A stretch of DNA of 64,000 nt from Acidovorax sp. NB1 (GCF_005405905.1 NZ_BJHU01000009.1:62001-126000), one strand, 5' to 3'; positions 33,894 through 43,253 are shown, counted from the stretch's first letter. Notes: generated by a model not told the origin, from the sequence alone. Translations and numbers: made by a program.

Positions 33894-34049
33894 GCCGACA
33901 CTAGGGCAAACCCTGTGCCAGCTCGAAAAAACTGTTCTAAATCAGATGCTTAGGCGGTTATTCGCATGTAAGCATTTGTGCAGGGTGGCGGTGGCCCGCA
34001 AAACCCGGACTTTTTGTCGCCACCTGGCGACAGCATCGCTGGTGGCTGT

Positions 34050-34076
34050 AAAAAAGCGCTTGAAAATCAAGCGCTT
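34050..34076 (-). terminator. Terminator overlapping the glrR stop codon
   Basis: AAGCGCTTGA (34054-34063) pairs with TCAAGCGCTT (34067-34076) around a three-base loop. On the reverse strand it is followed by further T down to 34050. The TAA stop of glrR (34075-34077) is part of the stem, so termination begins at the end of the gene. Confidence 0.88.
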
Positions 34077-35490
34077 ACTCTTGTCGCTCATCAGCGACGC
34101 CGTCGGGGTCGGCTGCATCGCTCTTGAAGTTTCCGGGCGTGAGCGCGTGTTTTTGCAGCAGCCGGTAAAACTCGGTGCGGTTGCGCTGTGCCAGGCGCGC
34201 GGCGTCGGCCACGTTGCCATCGGTCATCTTCAGCAGGTCCACCAGATACTCGCGTTCAAAGCGCTGGCGGGCCTCGGCAAAGCTCAGCACCTGGGCCGAC
34301 GGAATGCGCAGCGCCCGCTGCACCAGCGTCAGCGGCACCAGTGGTGTGGTGGACAAGGCGCACACCTGCTCGACCACGTTGTAGAGCTGGCGCACGTTGC
34401 CAGGCCAGGCGGCGGCTGTGAGGGCCTTGAGCGCTTCGGGCGCAAAGCCCGACAGGCGCTTGTCGTACTTGCGGGCCAGCTTGTCCAGAAAGTGGTTGGC
34501 CAGCAGCGCAATATCCTCGCGCCGCTCGCCCAGCGTGGGCAACTGCAGCGTCACCACGTTCAGGCGGTAGTAAAGGTCTTCACGGAACTGGCCCGCCGCC
34601 ATGGCCGCCTCCAGGTCGCGGTGCGTGGCCGAGACAATGCGCACATTGACCTGGATGGACTGGCTCGCGCCCACAGGCCGCACGGCGCGCTCTTGCAGCA
34701 CGCGCAGCAGCTTGACCTGCAGGGCGGGCGGCATGTCGCCAATCTCGTCCAGCAGCAGCGTGCCGCCCTCGGCCGCCTGGAACAGGCCCTTGTGGTTGCT
34801 CACGGCGTCGGTGAACGCACCTTTGACGTGGCCGAACAGTTCGGATTCGAGCAGCGCCTCAGGAATGGCGCCGCAGTTCACCGCCACAAAGGGCTTGCCC
34901 GCACGGGGGCTGGCGCGGTGGATGGCCTGGGCCAGCAGCTCCTTGCCCGCGCCGCTGTCGCCCAGCAGCAGCACGCTGGCGTCCGACTGGGCCACCAGGT
35001 AGGCCTCGGCTAGCAGGTCGGTCATGCGGGCCGAGCGGCTCACGATGTCGGCGCGCCAGGCCTCGTTGGCGTGGGCCTGGTGCACAGCGGGGGCGCTCAG
35101 GGCCAGGGCCTGGGCCACTTTTTCCAGCAGCTCTTTGCCGTCGTAGGGCTTGGTCAGGTAGGTGAACACGCCCCGCGATGTGGCCTCGACCGCGTCGGGG
35201 ATGGTGCCGTGCGCCGTGAGCAAAATCACTGGCAGAGAGGGGTGGCGTGCATGCACCTCGTCAAACAGCGCCAGGCCATCCTTGCCGGGCAGACGCACGT
35301 CGCTCAGCACCAGCTGGGGCCGGGCCACGTCCAACTGCGCCAGCGCGGCTTCGGCCGAGCCTACGGCCACCACCTCGTGCCCGGCGGCTTTGAGGCGCAG
35401 CGACAGCAAGCGCAGCATGTCGGCATCGTCATCCACCACCAGGATGCGGTGGGCGTGGCTGTGGGCTGCCGGGCGTGTGGATGTGGGCAT
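34075..35490 (-). CDS. glrR: GlrR/QseF-type response regulator with altered sigma-54 loop
   Basis: A 471-residue regulator of the GlrR (YfhA/QseF) type. It has a receiver domain (Asp64 in VLSDVRLPGKDG, Lys in YLTKPYDGKE), an AAA+ domain with Walker A GDSGAGKE (177-184) and LLLDEIGDMP, and a C-terminal Fis-like helix-turn-helix (DGNVADAARLAQRNRTEFYRLL). The sigma-54 contact loop reads GAFTDA (224-229) where activators normally have GAFTGA; Asp228 is encoded by GAC, confirmed on the strand. This may weaken sigma-54 activation. Together with glrK and a QseG-like lipoprotein gene it forms the same gene order as in E. coli. Confidence 0.9.
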   Translation of the reverse strand: MPTSTRPAAHSHAHRILVVDDDADMLRLLSLRLKAAGHEVVAVGSAEAALAQLDVARPQLVLSDVRLPGKDGLALFDEVHARHPSLPVILLTAHGTIPDAVEATSRGVFTYLTKPYDGKELLEKVAQALALSAPAVHQAHANEAWRADIVSRSARMTDLLAEAYLVAQSDASVLLLGDSGAGKELLAQAIHRASPRAGKPFVAVNCGAIPEALLESELFGHVKGAFTDAVSNHKGLFQAAEGGTLLLDEIGDMPPALQVKLLRVLQERAVRPVGASQSIQVNVRIVSATHRDLEAAMAAGQFREDLYYRLNVVTLQLPTLGERREDIALLANHFLDKLARKYDKRLSGFAPEALKALTAAAWPGNVRQLYNVVEQVCALSTTPLVPLTLVQRALRIPSAQVLSFAEARQRFEREYLVDLLKMTDGNVADAARLAQRNRTEFYRLLQKHALTPGNFKSDAADPDGVADERQE

Positions 35491-35501
35491 GGTGTGCGAC
35501 C

Positions 35502-36191
35502 TCAGGGTTTGGCGGAGCCATTGCCGTTGTTGCTGCCTGCGCCGGGGCTTGCAGCAGCTGGCGCGGGGCGTGTGGTCAGGCTGCGTTCAATGGCACGCAC
35601 GGCCTCCAGGCGGTCGGCCAGCTGTTCATTGCGGCGCTGGGCGTCGCGCAGTTGCTGGGCCTGGCGATCGAGTTGCTCCTCCAGGCGGCGCTGCTGGGTC
35701 AGGCGCGCCTCCAGCAGGCGGGCCAGCGGGTGCAGGTCTTGGGCGGCAGGGTTGGCCAGGGTGCGCTGCACTAGGCCCAAGGCGCGGGCGGTGTCCACGG
35801 GTTGGCGGGTCTGGGCCAGCACCAGTGCCAGGCGCAGGGCGCGCGAGGGCTTGCTCTCGTCCAGGTCCGACAGGCGCGCCGTCTCACGCGCCAGGTCGGA
35901 GGTGCTGGCGCTCAGGGTGCGGTCGGCATAGGCCAAGGTGTCGCGCAGCAGGTCTTTGGGCGGCGTAGTGGGCTCGTCGCTTTCAGCGGCCAGTGGTGTG
36001 GGCTGGGCCATGGTGGGCACTGCTGCTGCGTCTACCGCGTGGGGAGTAGTCACTGGGGCCACATCTGGCTGCGTGGGCGCCGTGGCGCAGCCTGCCAGCA
36101 AAGCCGTGCACACGCACAAGGCTGCGCACAGGCGCCAGGAAGTCGCCTGCGCAGGGCAGTAAGTCGGCAGGGCTTGAGGTTCAGGAGGCAT
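35502..36191 (-). CDS. QseG/YfhG-like lipoprotein between glrK and glrR
   Basis: A 229-residue predicted lipoprotein. The signal ends in LLAGC with Cys35 as lipidation site. A Pro/Thr-rich stretch follows, and the C-terminal half (about 150-205) is a long Gln/Arg/Leu-rich region likely to form a coiled coil (EARLTQQRRLEEQLDRQAQQ). In E. coli the gene between the GlrK-type kinase and GlrR encodes the outer membrane lipoprotein QseG, which affects the kinase; position and features agree here although sequence similarity cannot be measured. Its start overlaps glrK by 11 bp. Confidence 0.75.
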   Translation of the reverse strand: MPPEPQALPTYCPAQATSWRLCAALCVCTALLAGCATAPTQPDVAPVTTPHAVDAAAVPTMAQPTPLAAESDEPTTPPKDLLRDTLAYADRTLSASTSDLARETARLSDLDESKPSRALRLALVLAQTRQPVDTARALGLVQRTLANPAAQDLHPLARLLEARLTQQRRLEEQLDRQAQQLRDAQRRNEQLADRLEAVRAIERSLTTRPAPAAASPGAGSNNGNGSAKP

Positions 36192-37638
36192 CAGGCAATT
36201 CAATTCGGAAAAATGAGCGGGAGGCATCGCCCGGCATCGGCAGCACCTGCACCCGCCCGCCGTGGGCGTGGATGTATTCCTGCACGATGGACAGCCCAAT
36301 GCCGGTGCCGCGCACCGCGTTTTCGGGCTGGCGCTCGCCCCGATAAAAAGGTTCAAACACATGGGCCCGGTCGGTGGGGGCCACGCCGGGGCCGTCGTCG
36401 GTCACGTCCACCTGCACCTGGCCAGGGGCGTGCGACACGGTCAGGCGCACGGTGGCTTGTTCGGGTGAGAAGCGGATGGCGTTGGACAGCAGGTTGCCCA
36501 TGGCCGAGGTGATTTTCTCTGCATCCAGCAGCAGCACGGTGCGCTCGCCGACCACATCCACCCGCAGGCTGCGGGCCTGCCATTGCAGGCGCTGGGCCTC
36601 CACCAGGTCTTCCAGCAAGGCGACCAGATCGGTCTCGCGCCGCTGCAGCTGGCGGGCCTCGAAGGCGGCGGCGTTAAAGCGCAGCAGCGCCTCGATCTCG
36701 CTTTGCAGCACCAGGGTGTTCTGGTGCAGGATCTGCGTCACTTCTTTTTGGCCTTCGCTCAGCGCTCCGGTCACGCCGTCTTGCAGCAGGGCCACGCCCT
36801 CGCGCAGCGCGGCCAGCGGCGTTTTGAGCTCGTGCGAGACATGGCGCAGAAACCGCGCCTTGTCGGCGTCCAGCTCCAGCAGGCGCAGGCGCAACCATTC
36901 CAGCTGCTGGCCCACGCGGCGCACGTCGGCGGGGCCGGTGATGGCCACGGGTTGTTCCAGCTGGTTCTCGCCCAGGCGGCGAATGGCGCGCTCGAGCCGC
37001 TTGAAGGGGCGTGCCAGCCAGATGCCCAGCCACAGCGCCAGCACCAGCGCCAGCACAATCGCGCCCACCAGTTGGTGCATCACAGTGCTGCGGCTGGCGT
37101 CTACCCGCGCTTGCAGTTCGCTCGCCTGGCGGGCATTGAGTTCTTGTACCGATTGCGTGATGGCCGCGTGCAGCGTGTCGAGCGCCACAAACTCTTCGGC
37201 CACGCTGCGTTCGTTCTCCAGCGATTGCCAGGGCGGTGCGCGCAGCAAATCGCGCACGGTTTGCATGCGCGCTTGCCACTGCTGGGCCTGCGCGGGCGGC
37301 AGGCCCGCTTCGCTCAGCTGGCGCACGATGCCCTGGGCATCGGCGGCCAGGTCATCAAAGCTTTGGCGCAGCAGGGGGTCGTTCAGCACCAGCGATTGCC
37401 GGGCCGAGCGTTCCATGGCCTGGCCGCGCTGGTTCAGCGCCTGGGCCGCCACGTTCAGCGCGGCCGCCTGGGCGGCGCTGGCCTGGCTTTGGCCCATCAG
37501 CGCTTCGAGGGTGAACACAGCTCGCAGGGCGCTGGCGCCCAGCACCCCGGCAATCAGCAAGAAGGCGAGCAGCAGCAGTTGCTGAAACGATGGGCCGTGC
37601 GGGCGAGCCTGCGGAGGGCTCGTGGGGTGTGGGGCCAT
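36181..37638 (-). CDS. glrK: GlrK/QseE-type membrane histidine kinase
   Basis: A 485-residue sensor kinase. It has membrane helices at about 19-41 and 190-209 flanking a periplasmic helical domain, a HAMP region (RPFKRLERAIRRLGENQ), the phosphotransfer box RHVSHELKTPLAAL with His269, and a kinase domain with NLLSNAIRFS, DDGPGVAP and GTGIGLSIVQEY. In enterics GlrK responds to envelope signals and phosphorylates GlrR. The ATG at 37638 lies 11 bp after the miaB stop; a Shine-Dalgarno is not evident, so translation may be coupled to miaB. The three signalling genes overlap or nearly abut, consistent with one operon. Confidence 0.9.
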   Translation of the reverse strand: MAPHPTSPPQARPHGPSFQQLLLLAFLLIAGVLGASALRAVFTLEALMGQSQASAAQAAALNVAAQALNQRGQAMERSARQSLVLNDPLLRQSFDDLAADAQGIVRQLSEAGLPPAQAQQWQARMQTVRDLLRAPPWQSLENERSVAEEFVALDTLHAAITQSVQELNARQASELQARVDASRSTVMHQLVGAIVLALVLALWLGIWLARPFKRLERAIRRLGENQLEQPVAITGPADVRRVGQQLEWLRLRLLELDADKARFLRHVSHELKTPLAALREGVALLQDGVTGALSEGQKEVTQILHQNTLVLQSEIEALLRFNAAAFEARQLQRRETDLVALLEDLVEAQRLQWQARSLRVDVVGERTVLLLDAEKITSAMGNLLSNAIRFSPEQATVRLTVSHAPGQVQVDVTDDGPGVAPTDRAHVFEPFYRGERQPENAVRGTGIGLSIVQEYIHAHGGRVQVLPMPGDASRSFFRIELPDAS

Positions 37639-37649
37639 GCGCCGGAGGG

Positions 37650-38996
37650 TCAGGCGGTGAGGGCGGCGCCCTCGCGCACCAGCACTTCGCCGCGCAGGGT
37701 GTAGGCCTTGGCTTCGGTGATGGTCACATCCACCATCTGGCCCACCAGGCGGGGCTGGCCCACAAAGTTGACCACGCGGTTGCACTCGGTGCGGCCCATC
37801 AGCTCGGTGGCGTCGCGCTTGGAGGCGCCTTCCACCAGAATGCGCTGCACCGTGCCCACGCGGCTTTCGCTGATGGACTTGATGTTGGCGTTGATGACGC
37901 CTTGCAGGTGCTGCAGGCGGCGCAGCTTCACGTCGTGCGGCGTGTCGTCGTGCAGGCCCGCCGCAGGCGTGCCAGGGCGGGGGCTGAAGATGAAGCTGAA
38001 GCTGTTGTCGAAGTGGATGTCGTCGATCAGCTTCATCATCTTGTTGAAGTCGTCCTCGGTTTCGCCAGGGAAGCCCACGATGAAGTCACTGCTCATGGCC
38101 AGGTCGGGGCGGATGGCGCGCAGCTTGCGCACCGTGCTCTTGTATTCCATGGCGGTGTAGCCGCGTTTCATGGCCATCAAAATGCGGTCGCTGCCGTGCT
38201 GCACGGGCAGGTGCAGGTGGCTGGCCAGCTTGGGCAGCTTGGCATAGGCCTCGATCAGCCGGGGTGTGAACTCGTTGGGGTGGCTGGTGGTGTAGCGGAT
38301 GCGCTCAATGCCGGGGATGTCCGACACGTATTCGAGCAGCAGTGCAAAGTCGGCAATCTCGGCCGTGCCACCCATCTTGCCCAGGTAGGCGTTCACGTTC
38401 TGGCCCAGCAGTGTGATTTCCTTCACGCCCTGGTCGGCCAAGCCCGCCACTTCCACCAGCACATCATCAAATGGGCGACTCACCTCTTCGCCACGGGTGT
38501 AGGGCACCACGCAGTAGCTGCAGTATTTGCTGCAGCCTTCCATGATCGACACAAAGGCGCTGGCACCTTCGACGCGCGCGGGCGGCAGGTGGTCGAACTT
38601 TTCAATCTCGGGGAAGCTGATGTCCACCTGCGGCTTATCGAGCTGCTCGCGCTGGTTGAGCATCTCGGGCAGGCGGTGCAGCGTTTGCGGGCCAAACACT
38701 ACGTCCACATAGGGCGCGCGCTTGATGATCTCGGCGCCTTCCTGGCTGGCCACGCAGCCACCCACGCCAATCTTCACGCCGCGTGCCTTCAGGTGCTTGA
38801 TGCGGCCCAGGTCGCTGAAGACCTTCTCTTGCGCTTTTTCGCGCACCGAACAGGTGTTGAAGAGGATGAGGTCGGCCTCGTCCACGTTCTGGGTGGGCTC
38901 GTAGCCTTGGGCGGCTTTGAGCACGTCGGCCATCTTGTCCGAGTCGTACTCGTTCATCTGGCAGCCGAAGGTTTTGATAAAGACTTTTTTGGCCAT
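37650..38996 (-). CDS. miaB: MiaB, tRNA-2-methylthio-N6-isopentenyladenosine synthase
   Basis: MiaB adds the methylthio group to i6A37 in tRNAs reading UNN codons, using two [4Fe-4S] clusters. The 448-residue protein has the N-terminal cluster cysteines Cys12, Cys49 and Cys81 and the radical SAM motif Cys155-x3-Cys159-x2-Cys162 (GCSKYCSYC). It also has [23 protein letters not shown] and a C-terminal TRAM domain ([17 protein letters not shown]). All ligands are intact and length fits (about 450-470). It is followed after 11 bp by glrK. Confidence 0.97.
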   Translation of the reverse strand: MAKKVFIKTFGCQMNEYDSDKMADVLKAAQGYEPTQNVDEADLILFNTCSVREKAQEKVFSDLGRIKHLKARGVKIGVGGCVASQEGAEIIKRAPYVDVVFGPQTLHRLPEMLNQREQLDKPQVDISFPEIEKFDHLPPARVEGASAFVSIMEGCSKYCSYCVVPYTRGEEVSRPFDDVLVEVAGLADQGVKEITLLGQNVNAYLGKMGGTAEIADFALLLEYVSDIPGIERIRYTTSHPNEFTPRLIEAYAKLPKLASHLHLPVQHGSDRILMAMKRGYTAMEYKSTVRKLRAIRPDLAMSSDFIVGFPGETEDDFNKMMKLIDDIHFDNSFSFIFSPRPGTPAAGLHDDTPHDVKLRRLQHLQGVINANIKSISESRVGTVQRILVEGASKRDATELMGRTECNRVVNFVGQPRLVGQMVDVTITEAKAYTLRGEVLVREGAALTA

Positions 38997-39096
38997 GGCA
39001 ATGTCGCAAATAGCAGGTGGTCCCCGCCGCCAGCGAGGCGCGGAGAGGGCTTGGAGGTCGCAAGCACGCAGGCCCAGCGGCCCGTGCCAGGGGGAA

Positions 39097-39537
39097 TTAC
39101 TTCAGGACGGCGCCAGAGCCAGTCGTGATATTGCTGGTGGTGGTGTCGCTGCCCTTGCGAGGCTGCGCTGCCTCGCGCTCGGTCAGGATCCAGGCCGCGT
39201 GCAGCATGCCTGTGCTGGCTTCCAGCACGTAGTTGACCTTGAAGGTCTGCCCCAGCACCGTGTGCGCCATGACCAGGGTGTTCTGGGGGCTGAACAGCCG
39301 CATCCCGGGCGCCATGCGGATGGATTTGCCGTTGAGCACGGCTTCGGCGGTGGTCGAGAGGGTCAAGGTGCCGCGCAGTGCAGCTTCCGGGAAAGGGCGG
39401 TTCATGCCCAGCCCGGGTTCCACCTGGGCGACTGCGGGCATGGCTGCTGCCAGCAAGCCGCAGCAGGCCAAGGCTGCGAGCCATGCGTGCCGATGGCGGT
39501 AGATGGGAGCGGAGATGGGGGTGTTGCAGCGGTTCAT
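39097..39537 (-). CDS. Exported protein of unknown function
   Basis: A 146-residue protein with an N-terminal signal peptide (hydrophobic segment about 17-36 ending AMPAVAQ) and a mature part of about 110 residues that looks beta-rich ([43 protein letters not shown]). I do not recognise the family. It is expected in the periplasm. It lies about 100 bp upstream of miaB on the same strand. Gene content and codon use look native. Confidence 0.7.
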   Translation of the reverse strand: MNRCNTPISAPIYRHRHAWLAALACCGLLAAAMPAVAQVEPGLGMNRPFPEAALRGTLTLSTTAEAVLNGKSIRMAPGMRLFSPQNTLVMAHTVLGQTFKVNYVLEASTGMLHAAWILTEREAAQPRKGSDTTTSNITTGSGAVLK

Positions 39538-39633
39538 GGTTTACATCCAGGGGCTGAAGTCGCGATTCTAGGGGGGTGCTGTTGGCACGGGAACCCACAG
39601 ACGGTCTGTTGGGCCTGTGAAACAGGCGCCTCA

Positions 39634-39671
39634 AAGAAAAAACCCACAGTGAGTTGCCGCACTGTGGGTTT
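39634..39671 (-). terminator. Terminator of the tRNA-Met gene
   Basis: AAACCCACAGTG (39640-39651) pairs with CACTGTGGGTTT (39660-39671), followed on the reverse strand by TTTCTTTGA. It begins six bases after the tRNA CCA end. Confidence 0.88.
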
Positions 39672-39676
39672 CTATA

Positions 39677-39753
39677 TGGTGGTCGTAGGTGGACTTGAAC
39701 CACCGACATCAGCATTATGAATGCTGCGCTCTAACCAACTGAGCTATACGACC
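39677..39753 (-). tRNA. tRNA-Met (CAT), elongator type
   Basis: The reverse strand folds as a complete cloverleaf: acceptor GGTCGTA with TACGACC, D arm TAGCTCAGTTGGTTAGAGC, anticodon stem CAGCA/TGCTG with loop TTCATAA (anticodon CAT), and T arm GGTGGTTCAAGTCCACC. The 3' CCA is encoded. The G1:C72 pair and absence of three G:C pairs in the anticodon stem exclude initiator tRNA. Lysidine-modified tRNA-Ile(CAT) is not excluded by the anticodon alone, but the body resembles elongator Met. Confidence 0.93.
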
Positions 39754-39763
39754 GCAGACCAAG

Positions 39764-39793
39764 ATTATAGAACAAAAATTATTGGTGTGTGAA
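39764..39793 (-). promoter_or_regulatory. Promoter of tRNA-Met
   Basis: On the reverse strand TTCACA (39788-39793), an 18-base spacer and a perfect TATAAT (39764-39769) precede the tRNA by about ten bases. The -35 lies inside the last codons of the upstream crotonase gene. Confidence 0.7.
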
Positions 39794-40558
39794 GTTGGCT
39801 GCGCGTTTGTTCATGAACGCATCCATGCCTTCCTTCTGGTCCTGGGTGGCAAACAGCGCGTGGAAGAGGCGGCGCTCGAACATCACGCCGTCCGACAGCG
39901 TGCCTTCGAATGCCCGGTTCACGGATTCCTTGGCGGCCATCACGGCCAGCTGGGAGAAGCCTGCCACGATGATGGCGGCGCCCAGGGCCTCGTCCATGAG
40001 CTTGTCGTAAGGCACTACGCGGCTGACCAGGCCTGCGCGCTCGGCTTCGGCCGCATCCATCATGCGGCCCGTCAGAGCCATGTCCATGGCCTTGGACTTG
40101 CCCACAGCGCGGGGTAGGCGCTGTGTGCCGCCAGCGCCGGGAATCACGCCCAGCTTGATTTCAGGCTGGCCGAACCGGGCGTTGTCAGCCGCAATGATGA
40201 AGTCGCACATCATGGCCAGCTCGCAACCGCCGCCCAGCGCAAAGCCGCTCACGGCGGCGATCACGGGCTTGCGGATCGAGCGGATCGTCTCCCAGTTGCG
40301 CGTGATGTAGTCGCCCTTGTAGGTGTCGGCAAAGCTGTACTTGGCCATCGCGCCGATGTCGGCGCCGGCTGCAAAGGCTTTTTCGCTGCCCGTAACGATC
40401 ATGCAGCCGATGTTGTCGTCCGCGTCAAAGGCCTTGAGGGCCGCGCCCAGCTCGTTCATCAACTGGTCGTTCAGCGCGTTGAGCTGCTTGGGGCGGTTCA
40501 GCGTGATGACGCCGACCTTGTCCGCTTCAATGCGGACTTCGATGGTTTCGTAGGCCAT
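39779..40558 (-). CDS. Enoyl-CoA hydratase (crotonase family)
   Basis: A 259-residue crotonase, the size of short-chain enoyl-CoA hydratases that add water to trans-2-enoyl-CoA in beta-oxidation. The oxyanion-hole segments are present ([10 protein letters not shown] near 62-71, and [17 protein letters not shown] near 103-119 with the first catalytic Glu). So is the second Glu in [22 protein letters not shown]. Both acids that define hydratases are retained. GGAG lies seven bases before the ATG at 40558. It stands alone, so the pathway is not fixed by context; other crotonase activities are possible. Confidence 0.9.
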   Translation of the reverse strand: MAYETIEVRIEADKVGVITLNRPKQLNALNDQLMNELGAALKAFDADDNIGCMIVTGSEKAFAAGADIGAMAKYSFADTYKGDYITRNWETIRSIRKPVIAAVSGFALGGGCELAMMCDFIIAADNARFGQPEIKLGVIPGAGGTQRLPRAVGKSKAMDMALTGRMMDAAEAERAGLVSRVVPYDKLMDEALGAAIIVAGFSQLAVMAAKESVNRAFEGTLSDGVMFERRLFHALFATQDQKEGMDAFMNKRAANFTHQ

Positions 40559-40643
40559 GAAATCTCCTGAGTGTGTGGTTTGTTATGTCAGCGCAGGGAA
40601 TATACCCAACCCGGGCCGGGCCCGCGTGCGGGCGCGCAGGCCG

Positions 40644-42479
40644 TCAGGCCAGCCAGCGGCCCAGCGCTGCTGGGTCAGTGGGAGTCAGGCTGATGGTGTC
40701 TGCCGCAGGCCGTGCCAGCTGCGCGGGGGCAGTTTTGCTGCGCGCCTTGGCCGTGGCGGTCGCACCCGCCTTGCCGCCAGCGGTCAAGGGCAATGCCAGG
40801 GTCAGCCGCAGCAGGCGCCCGTCCCGGGCCACGATGGCGGTCAAGGCCGTCTCGGTGCCCGCGTAGAACGTGACGTCATCGAGTTTGCTGATGCGCCAGC
40901 CTTGTCCTTGCACCTCCAGGCCCAGCCACTCGTCGCCTGCCGCCATGCCCGCCTTTTCGGCGGCGCCGCCGCGCAGTACCGCCTTGATCTGCACGCTGTG
41001 GTTCTCTGCCACGCGCAGGCCCAGGCGCTGTGCCAGTTGGGGCGCCTCGGCTTTGAGCGTCACGCCGTGTGCGGCCAGCAGATCGGCCAGCGGAAACTCG
41101 GAGGTGCTGTGCACCCATTGCGCCAGCTCCGAGTCGAAGGAGCGGCCCGCCAGTTGTGCCAGCACCGTGCGCAGGTCGGTCTCGGTCATCGGGCCACCTG
41201 CTGTGCGGGCCCACAGGGCACGCATCACGGCGTCAAGGGTGGTTTTGCCTTCGCGGCGCAGGGCCAGGTCCAGGCACAGGGCCACCAGCGAGCCTTTGGT
41301 GTAGTAGCTCACCGTGGCATTGGGGGTGTTTTCGTCCTGGCGGTAGTACTTGACCCAGGCGTCAAAGCTGGCTTGCGCCACGGTTTGCACAGTCCGTCCA
41401 GGGGTCTGCAGCACCTGGTTGATGGTCTTGGTGATGAGCTTGAGATAGGTCGCGTCATCGATCAGCCCGGCGCGGCGCAGCAGCAGGTCGTCGTAGTAGC
41501 TGGTGAAGCCTTCGAAGAACCACAACAGCTCGGTGTAGTTCTCCCGGGTGTAGTCGTAGGTGGCGAACTCGGCGGGGCGCAGGCGCTTGACGTTCCAGGT
41601 GTGGAAATACTCGTGACTGATGAGCCCCAGCAGTGTGGTGTAGCCCTCACTGGCCCGGGGCTCGCCCTGTCGGGGGAGGTCGCGGCGGCCGCAGATCAGG
41701 GCCGTGGAGTTGCGGTGTTCCAACCCGCCGTAGCCGTCGGCCACGGCATTGAGCATGAACAGGTAACTCTTGAACGGAGCTTTGCCCTCCGCGCCATGCC
41801 AGAAACGGATGGCGGTCTCACAAATCTTCTGGGTGTCGGCGAGCAGCCGTTTGCCGTCAAAGGAAGGAGCTGCGCCGGCCACCACAAACTGGTGGGGAAC
41901 ACCGCAGGCCTTGAAGCGGCCCACCCAGAACGGGCCCAGTTCCACAGGGCAGTCCACCAGCTCGTCGTAGTCGGCCGCGCCGTACAGGCCAAAGCCCTGC
42001 TTGTCAGTGGCCAGGGCCTGGAGCCCCGTCGCAACAGACCATTGCGCAGTGGCGGAGGTGCGGACCATGTCCAGTGTGTGGCGCAGTTTCTCCTGGCCAT
42101 GCACCTGCAGGCACAGGCTGGTGCCGTTGAAAAAGCCGCGCGTGGCATCCAGCCATGCCGTGCGCACCGAGCTGTCGTAGGCGCAGACGGTATAGGTCAG
42201 CTCCAGGGGCTTGCCCGGCGTGCATGCAATTTGCCAGCAGTGTTTGTCGAGCTGGGTCAGCGGAAGCGCTCGTTTGCCCTGCCGTGCGGCCAGTTCTTGC
42301 AGGTTTTTCGAGAACTCGCGCACCAGATAGCTGCCAGGTATCCAGACGGGCAGGGACACCTCCTGCACCGCCGCCGGGCGGGCAATCGTCAGCGACACCG
42401 TGAACAGGTGCGCATGCAGGTTGGACGGCTCGACGCGGTAGTGAACGTCTGCGGGCTGGGCGGCGCGTGGAGAAGGCAT
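40644..42479 (-). CDS. M61-family aminopeptidase with PDZ domain
   Basis: A 611-residue metallopeptidase of the M61 (glycyl aminopeptidase) family. The N-terminal beta domain begins VHYRVEPSNLHAHLFTVSLT. The zinc motif HEYFHTWNVKRLRP matches HExxH, followed by the downstream Glu in ELLWFFEGFTSYY. A PDZ-like domain near 475-560 contains VLRGGAAEKAGMAAGDEWLGLE. No signal peptide is seen, so it is probably cytosolic. The start is uncertain: an in-frame GTG six bases upstream (42485) gives two more residues and neither has a ribosome binding site. Substrates are likely short peptides; physiological role unknown. Confidence 0.9.
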   Translation of the reverse strand: MPSPRAAQPADVHYRVEPSNLHAHLFTVSLTIARPAAVQEVSLPVWIPGSYLVREFSKNLQELAARQGKRALPLTQLDKHCWQIACTPGKPLELTYTVCAYDSSVRTAWLDATRGFFNGTSLCLQVHGQEKLRHTLDMVRTSATAQWSVATGLQALATDKQGFGLYGAADYDELVDCPVELGPFWVGRFKACGVPHQFVVAGAAPSFDGKRLLADTQKICETAIRFWHGAEGKAPFKSYLFMLNAVADGYGGLEHRNSTALICGRRDLPRQGEPRASEGYTTLLGLISHEYFHTWNVKRLRPAEFATYDYTRENYTELLWFFEGFTSYYDDLLLRRAGLIDDATYLKLITKTINQVLQTPGRTVQTVAQASFDAWVKYYRQDENTPNATVSYYTKGSLVALCLDLALRREGKTTLDAVMRALWARTAGGPMTETDLRTVLAQLAGRSFDSELAQWVHSTSEFPLADLLAAHGVTLKAEAPQLAQRLGLRVAENHSVQIKAVLRGGAAEKAGMAAGDEWLGLEVQGQGWRISKLDDVTFYAGTETALTAIVARDGRLLRLTLALPLTAGGKAGATATAKARSKTAPAQLARPAADTISLTPTDPAALGRWLA

Positions 42480-42524
42480 GGGCACTGGCAGGAGGGGCTG
42501 GGGCTGAGGTGGTGCGCGTGCGGG

Positions 42525-43253
42525 TCAGTTCGTGCCCGCGGTCTCGCTGCTGGCTTCTGCCAGGCGTTTTTCCACTTCTTGCGTGCCGATGGCGCCGGGC
42601 ACGCGGGAACCATTGGCAAAGATCAGCGTCGGCGTACCAGTGATCTTGTGTTTCTTGCCGAACATCAGGTTGCGCTGCAGGGCGCTGGTGTCGCAGCTGG
42701 CCGAGGCGACGGGCTTGTCACGCACCATCATGTCCTGCCAGGCACCTGCCTGGTCTTTCGAGCACCAGATGTTGCGCGATTTTTCGGCAGAGTCGGGGCT
42801 CAGGATGGGATAAAGGAACAGGTACACCGTGACGTTGTCCACCTTCTGCATGTCGCGTTCGAAGCGCTTGCAGTAACCGCAGTTGGGGTCTTCGAAGACC
42901 GCCACCTTGCGCTTGCCGTCGCCACGCACGATGGTGAACGCATCCTTGAGCGGCAGCGCCGAGAAATCAACCGCAGTGAGCTTGGCGATACGGTCTTCCG
43001 TCAGATTGCGGCGGGCCTTGGCATCGATCAACTCACCCTGGATCACGTAGTTGCCCTTGGCGTCGGTGTAGAACAGGTCGGTGCCGATGCGCACTTCGAA
43101 CAGTCCCGCCATGGGCGTGGGCCGGACCTCGTCAATCTTGTCCATCTGGGGGATGCGTTCGGCCAATGCCTTGCGGATGGCGGCCTCCTGCGCGGTCGCG
43201 CTCAGGCTCAAGGTCATGGCGGCGATGGCCAGCAGGCTGGTGGTCAGTTTCAT
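42525..43253 (-). CDS. dsbC: DsbC-type periplasmic disulfide isomerase
   Basis: DsbC reshuffles wrong disulfides in periplasmic proteins and is kept reduced by DsbD. The 242-residue product has a signal peptide (1-22, ending TATAQ or nearby), the N-terminal dimerisation domain (IRKALAERIPQMDKIDEVRPTP), and a thioredoxin domain with active site CGYC in FEDPNCGYCKRFE. The second conserved pair, with Cys in NIWCSKD and in ASASCDTS, matches the structural disulfide of DsbC, and TGTPTLIFANG carries the cis-proline loop. It lies 45 bp from the M61 gene and 52 bp from the Ubi-type gene, all on the same strand. Confidence 0.95.
   Translation of the reverse strand: MKLTTSLLAIAAMTLSLSATAQEAAIRKALAERIPQMDKIDEVRPTPMAGLFEVRIGTDLFYTDAKGNYVIQGELIDAKARRNLTEDRIAKLTAVDFSALPLKDAFTIVRGDGKRKVAVFEDPNCGYCKRFERDMQKVDNVTVYLFLYPILSPDSAEKSRNIWCSKDQAGAWQDMMVRDKPVASASCDTSALQRNLMFGKKHKITGTPTLIFANGSRVPGAIGTQEVEKRLAEASSETAGTN

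Noticed and set aside
34015..34032. TGTCGCC/GGCGACA stem in the glrR-opgG gap as a second terminator
   Set aside because: On the transcribed strand it is followed by A, not T, so it is not an intrinsic terminator.
39677..39753. Initiator tRNA-fMet
   Set aside because: The 1:72 pair is G:C and the anticodon stem lacks three consecutive G:C pairs.
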